Made by a program: the position numbers and the translations under genes. Shown in pieces: positions 1 through 5,751 of a stretch of 9,135 nucleotides of DNA. Every line of letters starts with the position of its first letter. The stretch's first letter is position 1. This DNA is from Micavibrio aeruginosavorus (GTDB taxonomy: Bacteria; Pseudomonadota; Alphaproteobacteria; Micavibrionales; Micavibrionaceae). The stretch is from contig QFNK01000055.1 of NCBI GenBank assembly GCA_003240795.1, positions 1 through 9,135 of the forward strand. The letters run 5' to 3'. The notes beneath the pieces were generated by a model. That model did not search any database. It saw only the letters and a program-made list of their open reading frames with translations, and was not told the origin of the DNA.

Positions 1-741
1 CACCGCAAAACTATGCTGGAAGTATCCGAGGGATCCGTCGGCCTGACGATGGTCGCGCAGGCTGCTTCCCCCCGCCTCGATCGCGCGGGCAAGCACGCTC
101 TTGATCGCGGCGGCCAGCGTCTCGCAGGCCGGGACCGTCAACGAAGCCGGCTTTTGCGGGTCTATTCCCGCTTCGTACAGCGCTTCGCAGGCATAAATGT
201 TACCGACGCCCGCAACCACACGCTGGTCCAGCAAGGCTGTCTTGATAGATATCTTTTTGCCTTTCAGGCGGCTGTAGAGCACTTGCCCCGAAAAGCCATT
301 CGAAAGGGGCTCCGGCCCCATTCCCGCGAAAGCGGGATGCGCGGACATGGCATCTTCGGATACGATAAAGACCATGCCGAAACGGCGCGGGTCGTTAAAT
401 GCGATCAGTTTCCCGCCCTGCATTTCCAGCAATAGATGGTCATGCTTGAGGGGCTGATAATTTTTTGCGTCTTCCATGACGGTCATGCGCCCCGACATGC
501 CAAGGTGAATAACCAGCAGGTCGTCGGGCTCTCCGCTCTTTGCGGCTTTGAGATGGATGACAAGATATTTAGCGCGGCGCGTCAGCGCACGAACCTTCCG
601 CCCCTTCAAGAATTCCGAAAGCCCGGCGGGAAAAGGAATACGCAAGCCTTCGCGGCGAACTACGGCCGAGGCAATCACATTTCCTGCCATGGCCGGTTCC
701 AGTCCGCGGCGGACGGTTTCTACTTCGGGAAGTTCAGGCAT
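1..741 (-). CDS. mutM: Formamidopyrimidine-DNA glycosylase MutM (Fpg), C-terminus cut off by the window edge
   Basis: Base-excision repair enzyme that removes 8-oxoguanine and formamidopyrimidines and nicks the DNA by beta,delta-elimination. The translation (247 codons present) opens with MPELPEVETVRRGLEP, the canonical Fpg start, in which the processed Pro2 is the catalytic nucleophile and Glu3 acts in catalysis. Lys58 (RRAKYL) matches the conserved beta-hairpin lysine. HLGMSG and the NDPRRFG signature follow, then the helix-two-turn-helix region and a GYFQHSF stretch. That last stretch directly precedes the C-terminal zinc finger, so only about 30-40 residues with the four cysteines should be missing beyond position 1. 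The ATG lies 7 bp after the stop of the gene at 749-1474, with a weak AGAAAG ribosome site overlapping that stop, so the two are probably co-transcribed. Identification is near certain; completeness cannot be judged. Confidence 0.96.
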   Translation of the reverse strand, partial: MPELPEVETVRRGLEPAMAGNVIASAVVRREGLRIPFPAGLSEFLKGRKVRALTRRAKYLVIHLKAAKSGEPDDLLVIHLGMSGRMTVMEDAKNYQPLKHDHLLLEMQGGKLIAFNDPRRFGMVFIVSEDAMSAHPAFAGMGPEPLSNGFSGQVLYSRLKGKKISIKTALLDQRVVAGVGNIYACEALYEAGIDPQKPASLTVPACETLAAAIKSVLARAIEAGGSSLRDHRQADGSLGYFQHSFAV

Positions 742-748
742 ATTCTTT

Positions 749-1474
749 CTAATTCAGTTTCAGCCAGACGATATAGTCCACATCCTCACCCATGGTAAGG
801 GGCATTTTGTAAGGGACGAGCACGCGCTCCTCGCTTTGCGGCGGGTTCTGCCAGAGCATCCGCCCTTGCACAATCGCGGCCATCATCGGGAACGGCGCGC
901 GGGTCAGAATTTCATACGGCACCGGCGCTCCGCCCCTCGCGCTTGGGTCCGCCCAGTCAAGCCTCGGCGTGAAAACCAAAAGGTCTTCCAGTTTTGTGTA
1001 AGTGCCAACGGAATAAATGCGCTTTGGCAGAGCGGGTTCGGCGAGGATGATTTGATAGGTTCCGGCCTGAAGCTGCAAGATCGCGGTAAAGCGCCCGATG
1101 CCCGCCTGCCATGTTCCAAGGATCGCCTGGTCGCTCAGGGATGGCTGGCGTTTGAAATATAGCTTGTCTTGTGAAACCGGGGCGCTCGGACGAGGCGGCG
1201 GCGCGGTGGTTGCCGGCTGTGTCGGCTTTGGCGGTTCCTCGATCGGCTTCAGATCCGCCTGAAGCTCCTGTGAGGTTTGAGCGTTGATCGTACGCCCGTC
1301 TTCCGGCCTGCCCCTGATCGCCAGGATCGCGACAGCCAGCACGGCAGCCACGCCGATCCCCAAAACGATATAGCCCAGCAAGCGGGATTCCTGTTTCGGC
1401 GGCGGGCGGCGGCGCGGCTGCTGCGAGGCTTGGCGGGGTCTGGGCGGTTGCTTTTGTTGCGGCTGGTCGGTCAT
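749..1474 (-). CDS. Proline-rich single-pass membrane protein with a periplasmic C-terminal domain, unknown function
   Basis: I do not recognise the family. The 241-residue product has a basic, Pro/Gln-rich N-terminus (residues 1-31, many Arg and Lys). One hydrophobic segment (about 32-53, GYIVLGIGVAAVLAVAILA) follows, which by the positive-inside rule suggests a cytoplasmic N-terminus. Next is a Pro/Thr/Ala-rich linker (about 77-100), then a compact C-terminal domain (about 117-241). That domain begins ILGTWQAG and has alternating hydrophobic strands (FTAILQLQAGTYQIIL, YSVGTYTKLEDLLVF). A Gly-x-Trp followed by beta strands recalls lipocalin/calycin-like barrels, but this is a resemblance by eye only. 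A wall-spanning tether with a small periplasmic beta domain is the likely architecture. The gene is 7 bp upstream of mutM and divergent from the Tat-exported protein. The ATG at 1474 is supported by the charged N-terminus followed by the membrane segment; its ribosome site is poor. Confidence 0.8.
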   Translation of the reverse strand: MTDQPQQKQPPRPRQASQQPRRRPPPKQESRLLGYIVLGIGVAAVLAVAILAIRGRPEDGRTINAQTSQELQADLKPIEEPPKPTQPATTAPPPRPSAPVSQDKLYFKRQPSLSDQAILGTWQAGIGRFTAILQLQAGTYQIILAEPALPKRIYSVGTYTKLEDLLVFTPRLDWADPSARGGAPVPYEILTRAPFPMMAAIVQGRMLWQNPPQSEERVLVPYKMPLTMGEDVDYIVWLKLN

Positions 1475-1479
1475 ACCCT

Positions 1480-1509
1480 ATTATGCGCAAAACATTGGGA
1501 AATCAGCAA
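1480..1509 (-). promoter_or_regulatory. Weak candidate promoter for the 749-1474 gene, possibly leaderless
   Basis: On the minus strand TTGCTG (1504-1509) is followed after 18 bp by CATAAT (1480-1485), a 5/6 match to the -10 consensus with a poor -35. The -10 ends only 5 bases before the ATG at 1474, so initiation here would give a leaderless or nearly leaderless transcript. That would agree with the absence of a good Shine-Dalgarno sequence, but the match is weak and no transcript evidence is available. Confidence 0.2.
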
Positions 1510-1539
1510 GAAGCCATTCTTTGTGCGGCCTTATAGAGG

Positions 1540-1568
1540 TTAACATCCATAATTATGATAAATATATT
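1540..1568 (+). promoter_or_regulatory. Sigma-70 type promoter of the Tat-exported protein gene
   Basis: TTAACA (1540-1545, 5/6 to TTGACA) and TATATT (1563-1568, 5/6 to TATAAT) are separated by exactly 17 bp, within the most AT-rich stretch of the window. Predicted transcription starts near 1575, leaving a 5' leader of about 26 bases before the ATG at 1602. A TTCCGGAA palindrome (1574-1581) lies at the predicted start site and could be an operator, though it is short. Confidence 0.6.
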
Positions 1569-1601
1569 GAATTTTCCGGAATATTTCCATATAACTCTTC
1601 C

Positions 1602-2543
1602 ATGCAAAACAGACGCAAATTCCTTCAAGGCCTTGCCGCCACCGCTTTCGGCTCCGCGCTCACTCCCGGTATGGCAGAGGCCGCACCGAAATCGGCACAT
1701 CCGGATCTGGTCAAGAATGCAACAGCACTGCTTAAGAAAAGCGATGTGCTTATCTTTGCCGACTGCGATCATACGAATTTGGGTCTTCGTGCGCCTTTGA
1801 ACGACAGGCCGACAATGAAAAAATTTCGCGCGGCCGATGTAACTGAACTTTATCTCGAGTTTCCAAAGCAATTTGATGAATGCGCACGGAATATGGCGCT
1901 TGGCAACATGCGCCGTAAAGATTTCGTTGGCACGGTTCTGTTTAAAATGAACGAAGCGATCAAAGAGATCGAAGGCAAAGCAGCAACCGATGAACGCCTC
2001 GAACAGATCGCAATACTGGCCGATTGCGTTGCCGAGAATGTAATCACAGCAAAAAATGCAGGCATCAACGTCTATTGTGTCGATCCTAATAACTGTACGG
2101 AGCAGATCAGACTGGTGAATGAGCTTGATAGAACAGGCGACAAGAGCGGTCTTCGCGACCGCGTCATGAAACATGATCCCGAAGTTGCCCAGTTCATCAA
2201 GAAAACAACACAGAAAAAAGCGCTCGTCATGTATGGCAATCTGCACAGCGTTTTGTCCATGCCCATTGAGGAAAAATCAGGATTACCTGGCAATATCGAC
2301 GATGCGCTGCGGGCGCTTGGCAAGAAAACGTCTCTTATTCTGCTAACAGAAAATGTCGGCGATATGAAATCGTACTACGACAAGCTACGCGGCAACCCGC
2401 AATCCCTGCCCCTGCTTGATTTCGGCAAAGGGGTGGATGTGCCGGATTACGCCTATGATCCCATCGCGCGCAAAGGCACCTCCCTTACGCCAGGCACAAT
2501 CGCGATGATGGCAAAACCGATGACGGCGCAATTGGGCCGCTAG
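1602..2543 (+). CDS. Tat-exported protein, probable TIKI/TraB/ChaN/EreA-like fold
   Basis: Product of 313 residues. The N-terminus MQNRRKFLQGLAATAFGSA is a textbook twin-arginine signal (Arg4-Arg5 followed by KFLQ, then a hydrophobic stretch) with an AEA cleavage site around residues 25-27. The protein should therefore reach the periplasm already folded, perhaps with a cofactor. Motif order in the mature part fits the TIKI-like superfamily: a first strand ending in an acidic/His motif (LIFADCDHTN, 50-59), VTELYLEFP with Glu86 (80-88), a Gly-then-Asp strand (GINVYCVD, 154-161), an RDRVM helix (185-189), and a late strand with a Gly-x-x-His motif (LVMYGNLHS, 208-216). Members of that group include proteases, haem-handling ChaN and erythromycin esterases; I cannot choose between them. 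The ATG at 1602 is chosen because the signal peptide starts there. A TTG at 1521 would add 27 residues in front and would lie upstream of the promoter. No clear Shine-Dalgarno sequence is present. The gene is monocistronic, with its own promoter and terminator. Confidence 0.75.
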   Translation: MQNRRKFLQGLAATAFGSALTPGMAEAAPKSAHPDLVKNATALLKKSDVLIFADCDHTNLGLRAPLNDRPTMKKFRAADVTELYLEFPKQFDECARNMALGNMRRKDFVGTVLFKMNEAIKEIEGKAATDERLEQIAILADCVAENVITAKNAGINVYCVDPNNCTEQIRLVNELDRTGDKSGLRDRVMKHDPEVAQFIKKTTQKKALVMYGNLHSVLSMPIEEKSGLPGNIDDALRALGKKTSLILLTENVGDMKSYYDKLRGNPQSLPLLDFGKGVDVPDYAYDPIARKGTSLTPGTIAMMAKPMTAQLGR

Positions 2544-2557
2544 ATAATCCGGATTTT

Positions 2558-2586
2558 AAAAAAGCCGCTCTCAGGAGCGGCTTTTT
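2558..2586. terminator. Bidirectional intrinsic terminator between convergent genes
   Basis: A perfect 7-bp GC-rich stem (GCCGCTC 2564-2570, GAGCGGC 2575-2581) with a 4-base TCAG loop is flanked by A6 (2558-2563) on the left and T5 (2582-2586) on the right. Each strand therefore has a U-tract after the hairpin. It lies 14 bp past the stop of the Tat-exported protein and 21 bp past the gcrA stop, and should end both transcripts. Confidence 0.93.
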
Positions 2587-2607
2587 CGATTTTCGGAGGA
2601 GAAAAAC

Positions 2608-3093
2608 TTATCCGTTGGAGACGTTCTTCAGGTCGAAGTCCGCCGGAGCGCCCGCCTGATGTTCGAAGTCTTCGGCGACCAGTGTTCTGGAACGTGTCGG
2701 CACCTGATACGCGACGCGCGCATGTTCAGGACAGTAAGGAAGTCCCGGAACCGCATCGCATCCACAGAAATTGAATGTCTCTTCTTTCGGGTCACCGTTC
2801 GGCCAGCGGCACATGCGGTAATCCAGATCAACCATCTTTACGCCTTTGCCTTTGAACTCAGGCGTGCGCATGACCGGCTTGACAGGACGAGGCAACATAA
2901 CCTCGCCCTTCGGCTTTTTGACGACGTTCTGCTGGATCGGGGACAGGCGGGAAGAAAGCTTCAGGCGGTGCGCCTTGCCGATGACCGCATTACGCGTAAT
3001 GCCATCACCCAGTACCTTTGCGATTTCAGCAGCGGTTTTTCCTTCACCCCACAGCTGTTTCAAAAGGCTTACACGTTCGTCGGTCCAGCTCAT
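2608..3093 (-). CDS. gcrA: Cell-cycle regulator GcrA
   Basis: Alphaproteobacterial transcription factor. It works with the adenine methyltransferase CcrM: it binds DNA near methylated GANTC sites, contacts sigma-70 and stimulates cell-division and cell-cycle genes. The product has 161 residues, close to the roughly 170 of the Caulobacter protein. It begins MSWTDERVSLLKQLWGEGKT with a helix-turn-helix (about 1-45, ending ITRNAVIGKAHRLKL). A basic, proline-rich linker follows, then the conserved C-terminal region with CRWPNGDP (95-102), FNFCG (107-111) and LPYCPEHARVAYQ (118-130), corresponding to the sigma-interacting part. The start at 3093 matches the family N-terminus and has GAGAAG 7 bases upstream. 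An in-frame GTG at 3192 would add 33 unconserved residues and is not favoured. The gene is separated from era by 176 bp of apparent regulatory DNA and ends at the bidirectional terminator. Confidence 0.95.
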   Translation of the reverse strand: MSWTDERVSLLKQLWGEGKTAAEIAKVLGDGITRNAVIGKAHRLKLSSRLSPIQQNVVKKPKGEVMLPRPVKPVMRTPEFKGKGVKMVDLDYRMCRWPNGDPKEETFNFCGCDAVPGLPYCPEHARVAYQVPTRSRTLVAEDFEHQAGAPADFDLKNVSNG

Positions 3094-3207
3094 CGTCCCA
3101 CTTCTCTTCCACAAAGGCGGGGTGAAAACATCACCGCGCTCGTTACACTTGATTTCTTGAAGTAGGAAAACGATATCAAGGGTCAGAATCACGCGCCATG
3201 TTTTAAG

Positions 3208-3221
3208 CGAATCGCGATTCG
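3208..3221. repeat. Perfect 14-bp palindrome containing two GANTC sites
   Basis: CGAATCGCGATTCG is identical to its reverse complement. It extends to 20 bp (3205-3224) with a single mismatched pair at the first flanking position. Each arm holds one GANTC (3209-3213 and 3216-3220), separated by GC. It sits next to the DnaA box, about 115-130 bp upstream of the gcrA ATG. The symmetry suggests a dimer binding site whose occupancy or methylation could be coupled at two adjacent adenine targets. Confidence 0.7.
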
Positions 3222-3222
3222 T

Positions 3223-3231
3223 TTATCCACA
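3223..3231 (+). promoter_or_regulatory. DnaA box in the gcrA upstream region
   Basis: TTATCCACA is an exact match to the strong DnaA-box consensus TTWTNCACA. It begins 2 bp after the 14-bp palindrome and about 130 bp upstream of the gcrA start. In Caulobacter, DnaA activates gcrA transcription, so an exact box here fits a conserved DnaA-to-GcrA link. Binding itself is inferred. Confidence 0.6.
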
Positions 3232-3251
3232 TTTATGTCGGAAGCAATTGC

Positions 3252-3271
3252 AAGAGTCTGATTTGACTCTT
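3252..3271. repeat. Inverted repeat of GANTC-containing arms at the era stop codon
   Basis: AAGAGTC (3252-3258) and GACTCTT (3265-3271) are perfect 7-bp inverted repeats around a 6-base loop, and each arm carries a GANTC. On the minus strand the repeat begins at the era TAA. As RNA it could form a modest 3' hairpin, but no U-tract follows on the minus strand (GCAATTGC comes next), so it is a poor intrinsic terminator. It may protect the operon's 3' end, or act as a DNA site within the GANTC cluster. Confidence 0.55.
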
Positions 3272-4199
3272 AAAATTTTTCGGATGAAGAGTCTTCGGCG
3301 TGATCGAGACCCCATACGGCATAGCGTTCAGGATCATCGCCCCAGTTTTCACGCACCTTTACGAAGAGTTTAAGGTGTGCGCGGTGGCCTAAAATCTCTT
3401 CCAGCTCTATACGTGCCTTTGTCCCTATCTCGCCGATCATGTCGCCGCCCTTGCCGAGGACAATCTTCTTCTGTCCTTCGCGCGCGACATATATGACCTG
3501 ATCGATCTTGACGCTGCCGTCTTCAAAATCTTCCCATGTTTCGGTTTCGACCGTGATGTCGTACGGAATTTCATCATGGATGGCGCGGAAAAGTTTTTCG
3601 CGCGTGATCTCCGCGGCTAGAAGGCGCATCGGCATATCGCTCATCTGGTCTTCAGGATAATGGAACGGGCTTTCGGGCATTTGTTTTGCGACGTAGTTCA
3701 CAAGATCTTTCACGCCGTCATTCTTCAACGCCGAAATCATGAACGTGGCCTCGAACTCCATCGCCTTGTTCATGGTCATCGTCAATTCCATCAGTTTTGC
3801 GCGCGCAAGCGAGTCAATCTTGTTCAGCACGAGGATATAGCGCTTTCCGGTCACAGCCTTGAGACGTTCGACAATTGTACGGACAGGGCGGCTGCATCCT
3901 TTATGAGCGTCGACGACGAAGATAACGAGGTCGGCATCCGATACGCCCTGCCATGCCGCAGAAACGATGGCTTTTTCGAGACGGTCGTTGCCCGGCTTGA
4001 AAAGGCCCGGCGTGTCCACGAAGATGACTTGCGTATTGTCATGGATCGTGATGCCCAATACACGGGTGCGTGTGGTCTGCACCTTGCTGGAAACGATCGA
4101 AACCTTTTCCCCGACGATTGCGTTGATGAGGGTCGATTTACCCGCGTTCGGCGCGCCGATAATGGTGGCGAAGCCGCAATGCGTTTTTACGTCAGTCAT
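3270..4199 (-). CDS. era: GTPase Era
   Basis: Essential GTPase that binds the 3' end of 16S rRNA and helps mature the 30S subunit, linking ribosome assembly to the cell cycle. The 309 residues match the family length. The GTPase domain shows G1 GAPNAGKST (15-23), the G2 threonine region QTTRTR (41-46), G3 DTPG (62-65), G4 NKID (126-129) and G5 SALKNDG (about 156-162). The C-terminal KH RNA-binding domain contains the VLGKGG loop, the conserved HLKLFVKVRENWGDD stretch and an AVWGLD end. The start overlaps the rnc stop (ATGA, 4196-4199), and an AAGGA 6 bases upstream lies inside the last rnc codons, so translation is probably coupled. In many proteobacteria recO follows era; here it is absent and gcrA follows. 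Confidence 0.97.
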   Translation of the reverse strand: MTDVKTHCGFATIIGAPNAGKSTLINAIVGEKVSIVSSKVQTTRTRVLGITIHDNTQVIFVDTPGLFKPGNDRLEKAIVSAAWQGVSDADLVIFVVDAHKGCSRPVRTIVERLKAVTGKRYILVLNKIDSLARAKLMELTMTMNKAMEFEATFMISALKNDGVKDLVNYVAKQMPESPFHYPEDQMSDMPMRLLAAEITREKLFRAIHDEIPYDITVETETWEDFEDGSVKIDQVIYVAREGQKKIVLGKGGDMIGEIGTKARIELEEILGHRAHLKLFVKVRENWGDDPERYAVWGLDHAEDSSSEKF

Positions 4200-4876
4200 T
4201 TCTTTTCCTTTACAAGCTGCAGCATTTTTTCAGCAGCCGCCTTTTCCGCCACGCGGCGGGAGGCCCCTTCACAGACTATAGGATCAAATCCACGGACGCG
4301 GATTTCGACCGCGAATATCGGGGCATGGTCAGGGCCCGAGCGCCCGACGATCTCATATTCCGGCAATGGAAGCGCGCGCGCCTGAACCCATTCCTGCAAT
4401 TCTGTTTTTGAATCCTGATGGCTTTCGGCGGGTTTCAGAATGTGCGCGTCCCATAAACGCAGGATAAGGCCTTGCGCCGATTCCAGTCCGCCGTCCAGAA
4501 AAACAGCGCCCAGCATCGCCTCCATAGCATCCGCCACGATATTTTCATTCTTCGCACCGCCCGCGTGACGCTCACCCTCGGACAGGATGATATGGTCGCC
4601 CAGATTGACCTCGCGCCCTACGGCGGCAAGCAGGCGCCCCTGCACGAGGGACGCGTGACGCTTGGCGAGACTGCCTTCATTTTCGTTGGGATATTGGGTA
4701 AAGAGCGCATGTGCGATCACGAGGTTCAGAACACGGTCGCCCAGAAACTCCAACCGTTCGTTGTTCGCGCTTCCGCTTTTGCTGGAATGCGTCAGTGCCT
4801 GCTGCGCGTAGGATGCATCGCGGAATCTGTATCCGATACGTTGTTCCAGTTCGTAAAAAGGGCGATGCTCTTCCAC
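4196..4876 (-). CDS. rnc: Ribonuclease III
   Basis: Double-strand-specific endoribonuclease that processes rRNA precursors and structured mRNAs. The product has 226 residues, the usual class 1 length. The catalytic domain carries the signature ERLEFLGDRVL (40-50) with acidic metal ligands Glu40, Glu43 and Asp47, and a second cluster DAMEAMLG with Asp117 and Glu120, equivalent to the E. coli catalytic pair. Arg48 replaces the serine seen in E. coli. The double-stranded RNA-binding domain runs from about DSKTELQEW to the C-terminus, with the conserved ASRRVAEKAAAEKML helix. The start is GTG at 4876: it gives the normal N-terminus, no ATG lies near it, and an AGGA sits 5 bases upstream overlapping the lepB stop. 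The gene is 7 bp after lepB and overlaps era by four bases. Confidence 0.97.
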   Translation of the reverse strand: MEEHRPFYELEQRIGYRFRDASYAQQALTHSSKSGSANNERLEFLGDRVLNLVIAHALFTQYPNENEGSLAKRHASLVQGRLLAAVGREVNLGDHIILSEGERHAGGAKNENIVADAMEAMLGAVFLDGGLESAQGLILRLWDAHILKPAESHQDSKTELQEWVQARALPLPEYEIVGRSGPDHAPIFAVEIRVRGFDPIVCEGASRRVAEKAAAEKMLQLVKEKK

Positions 4877-4883
4877 CTGTTTC

Positions 4884-5669
4884 CTATCCTTGGCGCGCCG
4901 GGCCTATACGGTCAAAAATGCGGCCGTAGCGAATGGCGGAGAACCATGTCCACGGCTTGTAGATGCTGGCGCTTTCGTCAATCGAGAAGAAAAGTATTTC
5001 CGCGCGGCCGACAAGGTTTACTTCCGGCACGTATCCGACAAGTTCCGTCACACGGCTGTCCTGCGAATTGTCGCGGTTGTCGCCCATCATGAAATAGTGG
5101 CCGTCCGGCACGACATATACATCCGTGTTGTCCAGCGGCTCGGAATCGGATTCTTCATAAATTGTATGCATCACGCCGCCGGGCAGCGTTTCGATGTATT
5201 CCATCATGTTCTGCTTGCCGCCTTCGCGCGTGCTGATGCGCTTCATGCCGACGGGCTCGCGCTCGACCATTTCGCCGTTGATGTAAAGGCGGCCGCGCTT
5301 GACCTGTATCTTATCGCCGGGCATGCCGATCAGGCGCTTGATGTAATCAATGGATGGGTTGGTCGGCAGTTTGAAAACGATGACGTCGCCGCGTTGCGGC
5401 TTGTCTTCCATCACACGCCCTTCAAAGCTTGCAAGGCCGAACGGGAAGGAATGACGGGAATAGCCGTAGGATGTTTTGCTGACAAAGAGATAATCACCGA
5501 TCTGCAGCGTCGGCAGCATGGAGCCGGACGGGATGTTGAACGGTTCGAACAAAAACGTGCGGATGACAAGCGCGAGAAATATGGCCAGCACGGCGGTTTT
5601 AAAAAACTCGCCCGGCTTTTCTTCTTTTTCGATGTCTTCTGATTTTTGATTGTCTGTATTATCGCTCAC
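4884..5669 (-). CDS. lepB: Signal peptidase I
   Basis: Inner-membrane serine protease that removes signal peptides from Sec- and Tat-exported preproteins. In principle it could process the Tat-exported protein at 1602-2543. The product has 261 residues. The hydrophilic N-terminus is rich in Asp, Glu and Lys (1-21), one membrane segment spans about 24-41, and IPSGSMLPTL follows with catalytic Ser50. The catalytic lysine is Lys111 in YIKRLIGMPGD, and the family box GDNRDNSQDSR occurs later. The periplasmic insertion between these boxes is moderate. The start is GTG at 5669, with AAGG 7 bases upstream and no nearby ATG. An 82-bp gap separates it from acpS. That gap holds a TATAAA-like element without a credible -35, so an internal promoter is possible but not shown. 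Confidence 0.97.
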   Translation of the reverse strand: MSDNTDNQKSEDIEKEEKPGEFFKTAVLAIFLALVIRTFLFEPFNIPSGSMLPTLQIGDYLFVSKTSYGYSRHSFPFGLASFEGRVMEDKPQRGDVIVFKLPTNPSIDYIKRLIGMPGDKIQVKRGRLYINGEMVEREPVGMKRISTREGGKQNMMEYIETLPGGVMHTIYEESDSEPLDNTDVYVVPDGHYFMMGDNRDNSQDSRVTELVGYVPEVNLVGRAEILFFSIDESASIYKPWTWFSAIRYGRIFDRIGPARQG

Positions 5670-5751
5670 GGCGGGGCCTTATCCATTTGAATTTTCAAAA
5701 CAGTTTTATAGGAAAATGCAAAGGATTGCCAGATGTGACGATATATTTTCC

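Larger units (their letters stand above)
3094..3293 (-). promoter_or_regulatory. gcrA upstream region with a six-site GANTC (CcrM) cluster
   Basis: GANTC occurs at 3186-3190, 3209-3213, 3216-3220, 3254-3258, 3265-3269 and 3289-3293. Five sites lie in the 176-bp gap and one in the last codons of era. By manual scan the rest of the window has about ten such sites. The GANTC half nearest gcrA starts 93 bp from its ATG. GANTC is the target of CcrM, and GcrA acts at methylated GANTC promoters, so autoregulation or a methylation-dependent clock input is likely. I could not assign convincing -35/-10 boxes. On the minus strand TTGCTT with GATAAA 15 bp downstream, overlapping the DnaA box, is one weak option. 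Confidence 0.7.

Noticed and set aside
1521..1601. Upstream TTG extension of the Tat-exported protein (27 extra residues)
   Set aside because: It would bury the twin-arginine signal inside the protein, and it begins upstream of the best promoter, so it would not be transcribed from it.
1503..2246. 247-codon minus-strand frame opposite the Tat-exported protein
   Set aside because: Cys/Phe-rich translation without domain features; the plus-strand frame has a signal peptide, promoter and terminator.
3094..3192. 33-residue N-terminal extension of GcrA from a GTG
   Set aside because: The family begins at MSWTDER; the extension is unlike any GcrA N-terminus and runs through the GANTC/regulatory gap.
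4890..5642. 250-codon plus-strand frame opposite lepB
   Set aside because: Antisense shadow of lepB with no motifs; every family signature is on the minus strand.
5686..5699. Inverted repeat TTTGAA-TT-TTCAAA ahead of lepB
   Set aside because: Short, AT-only arms in a low-complexity stretch with no companion promoter; too weak to call an operator.
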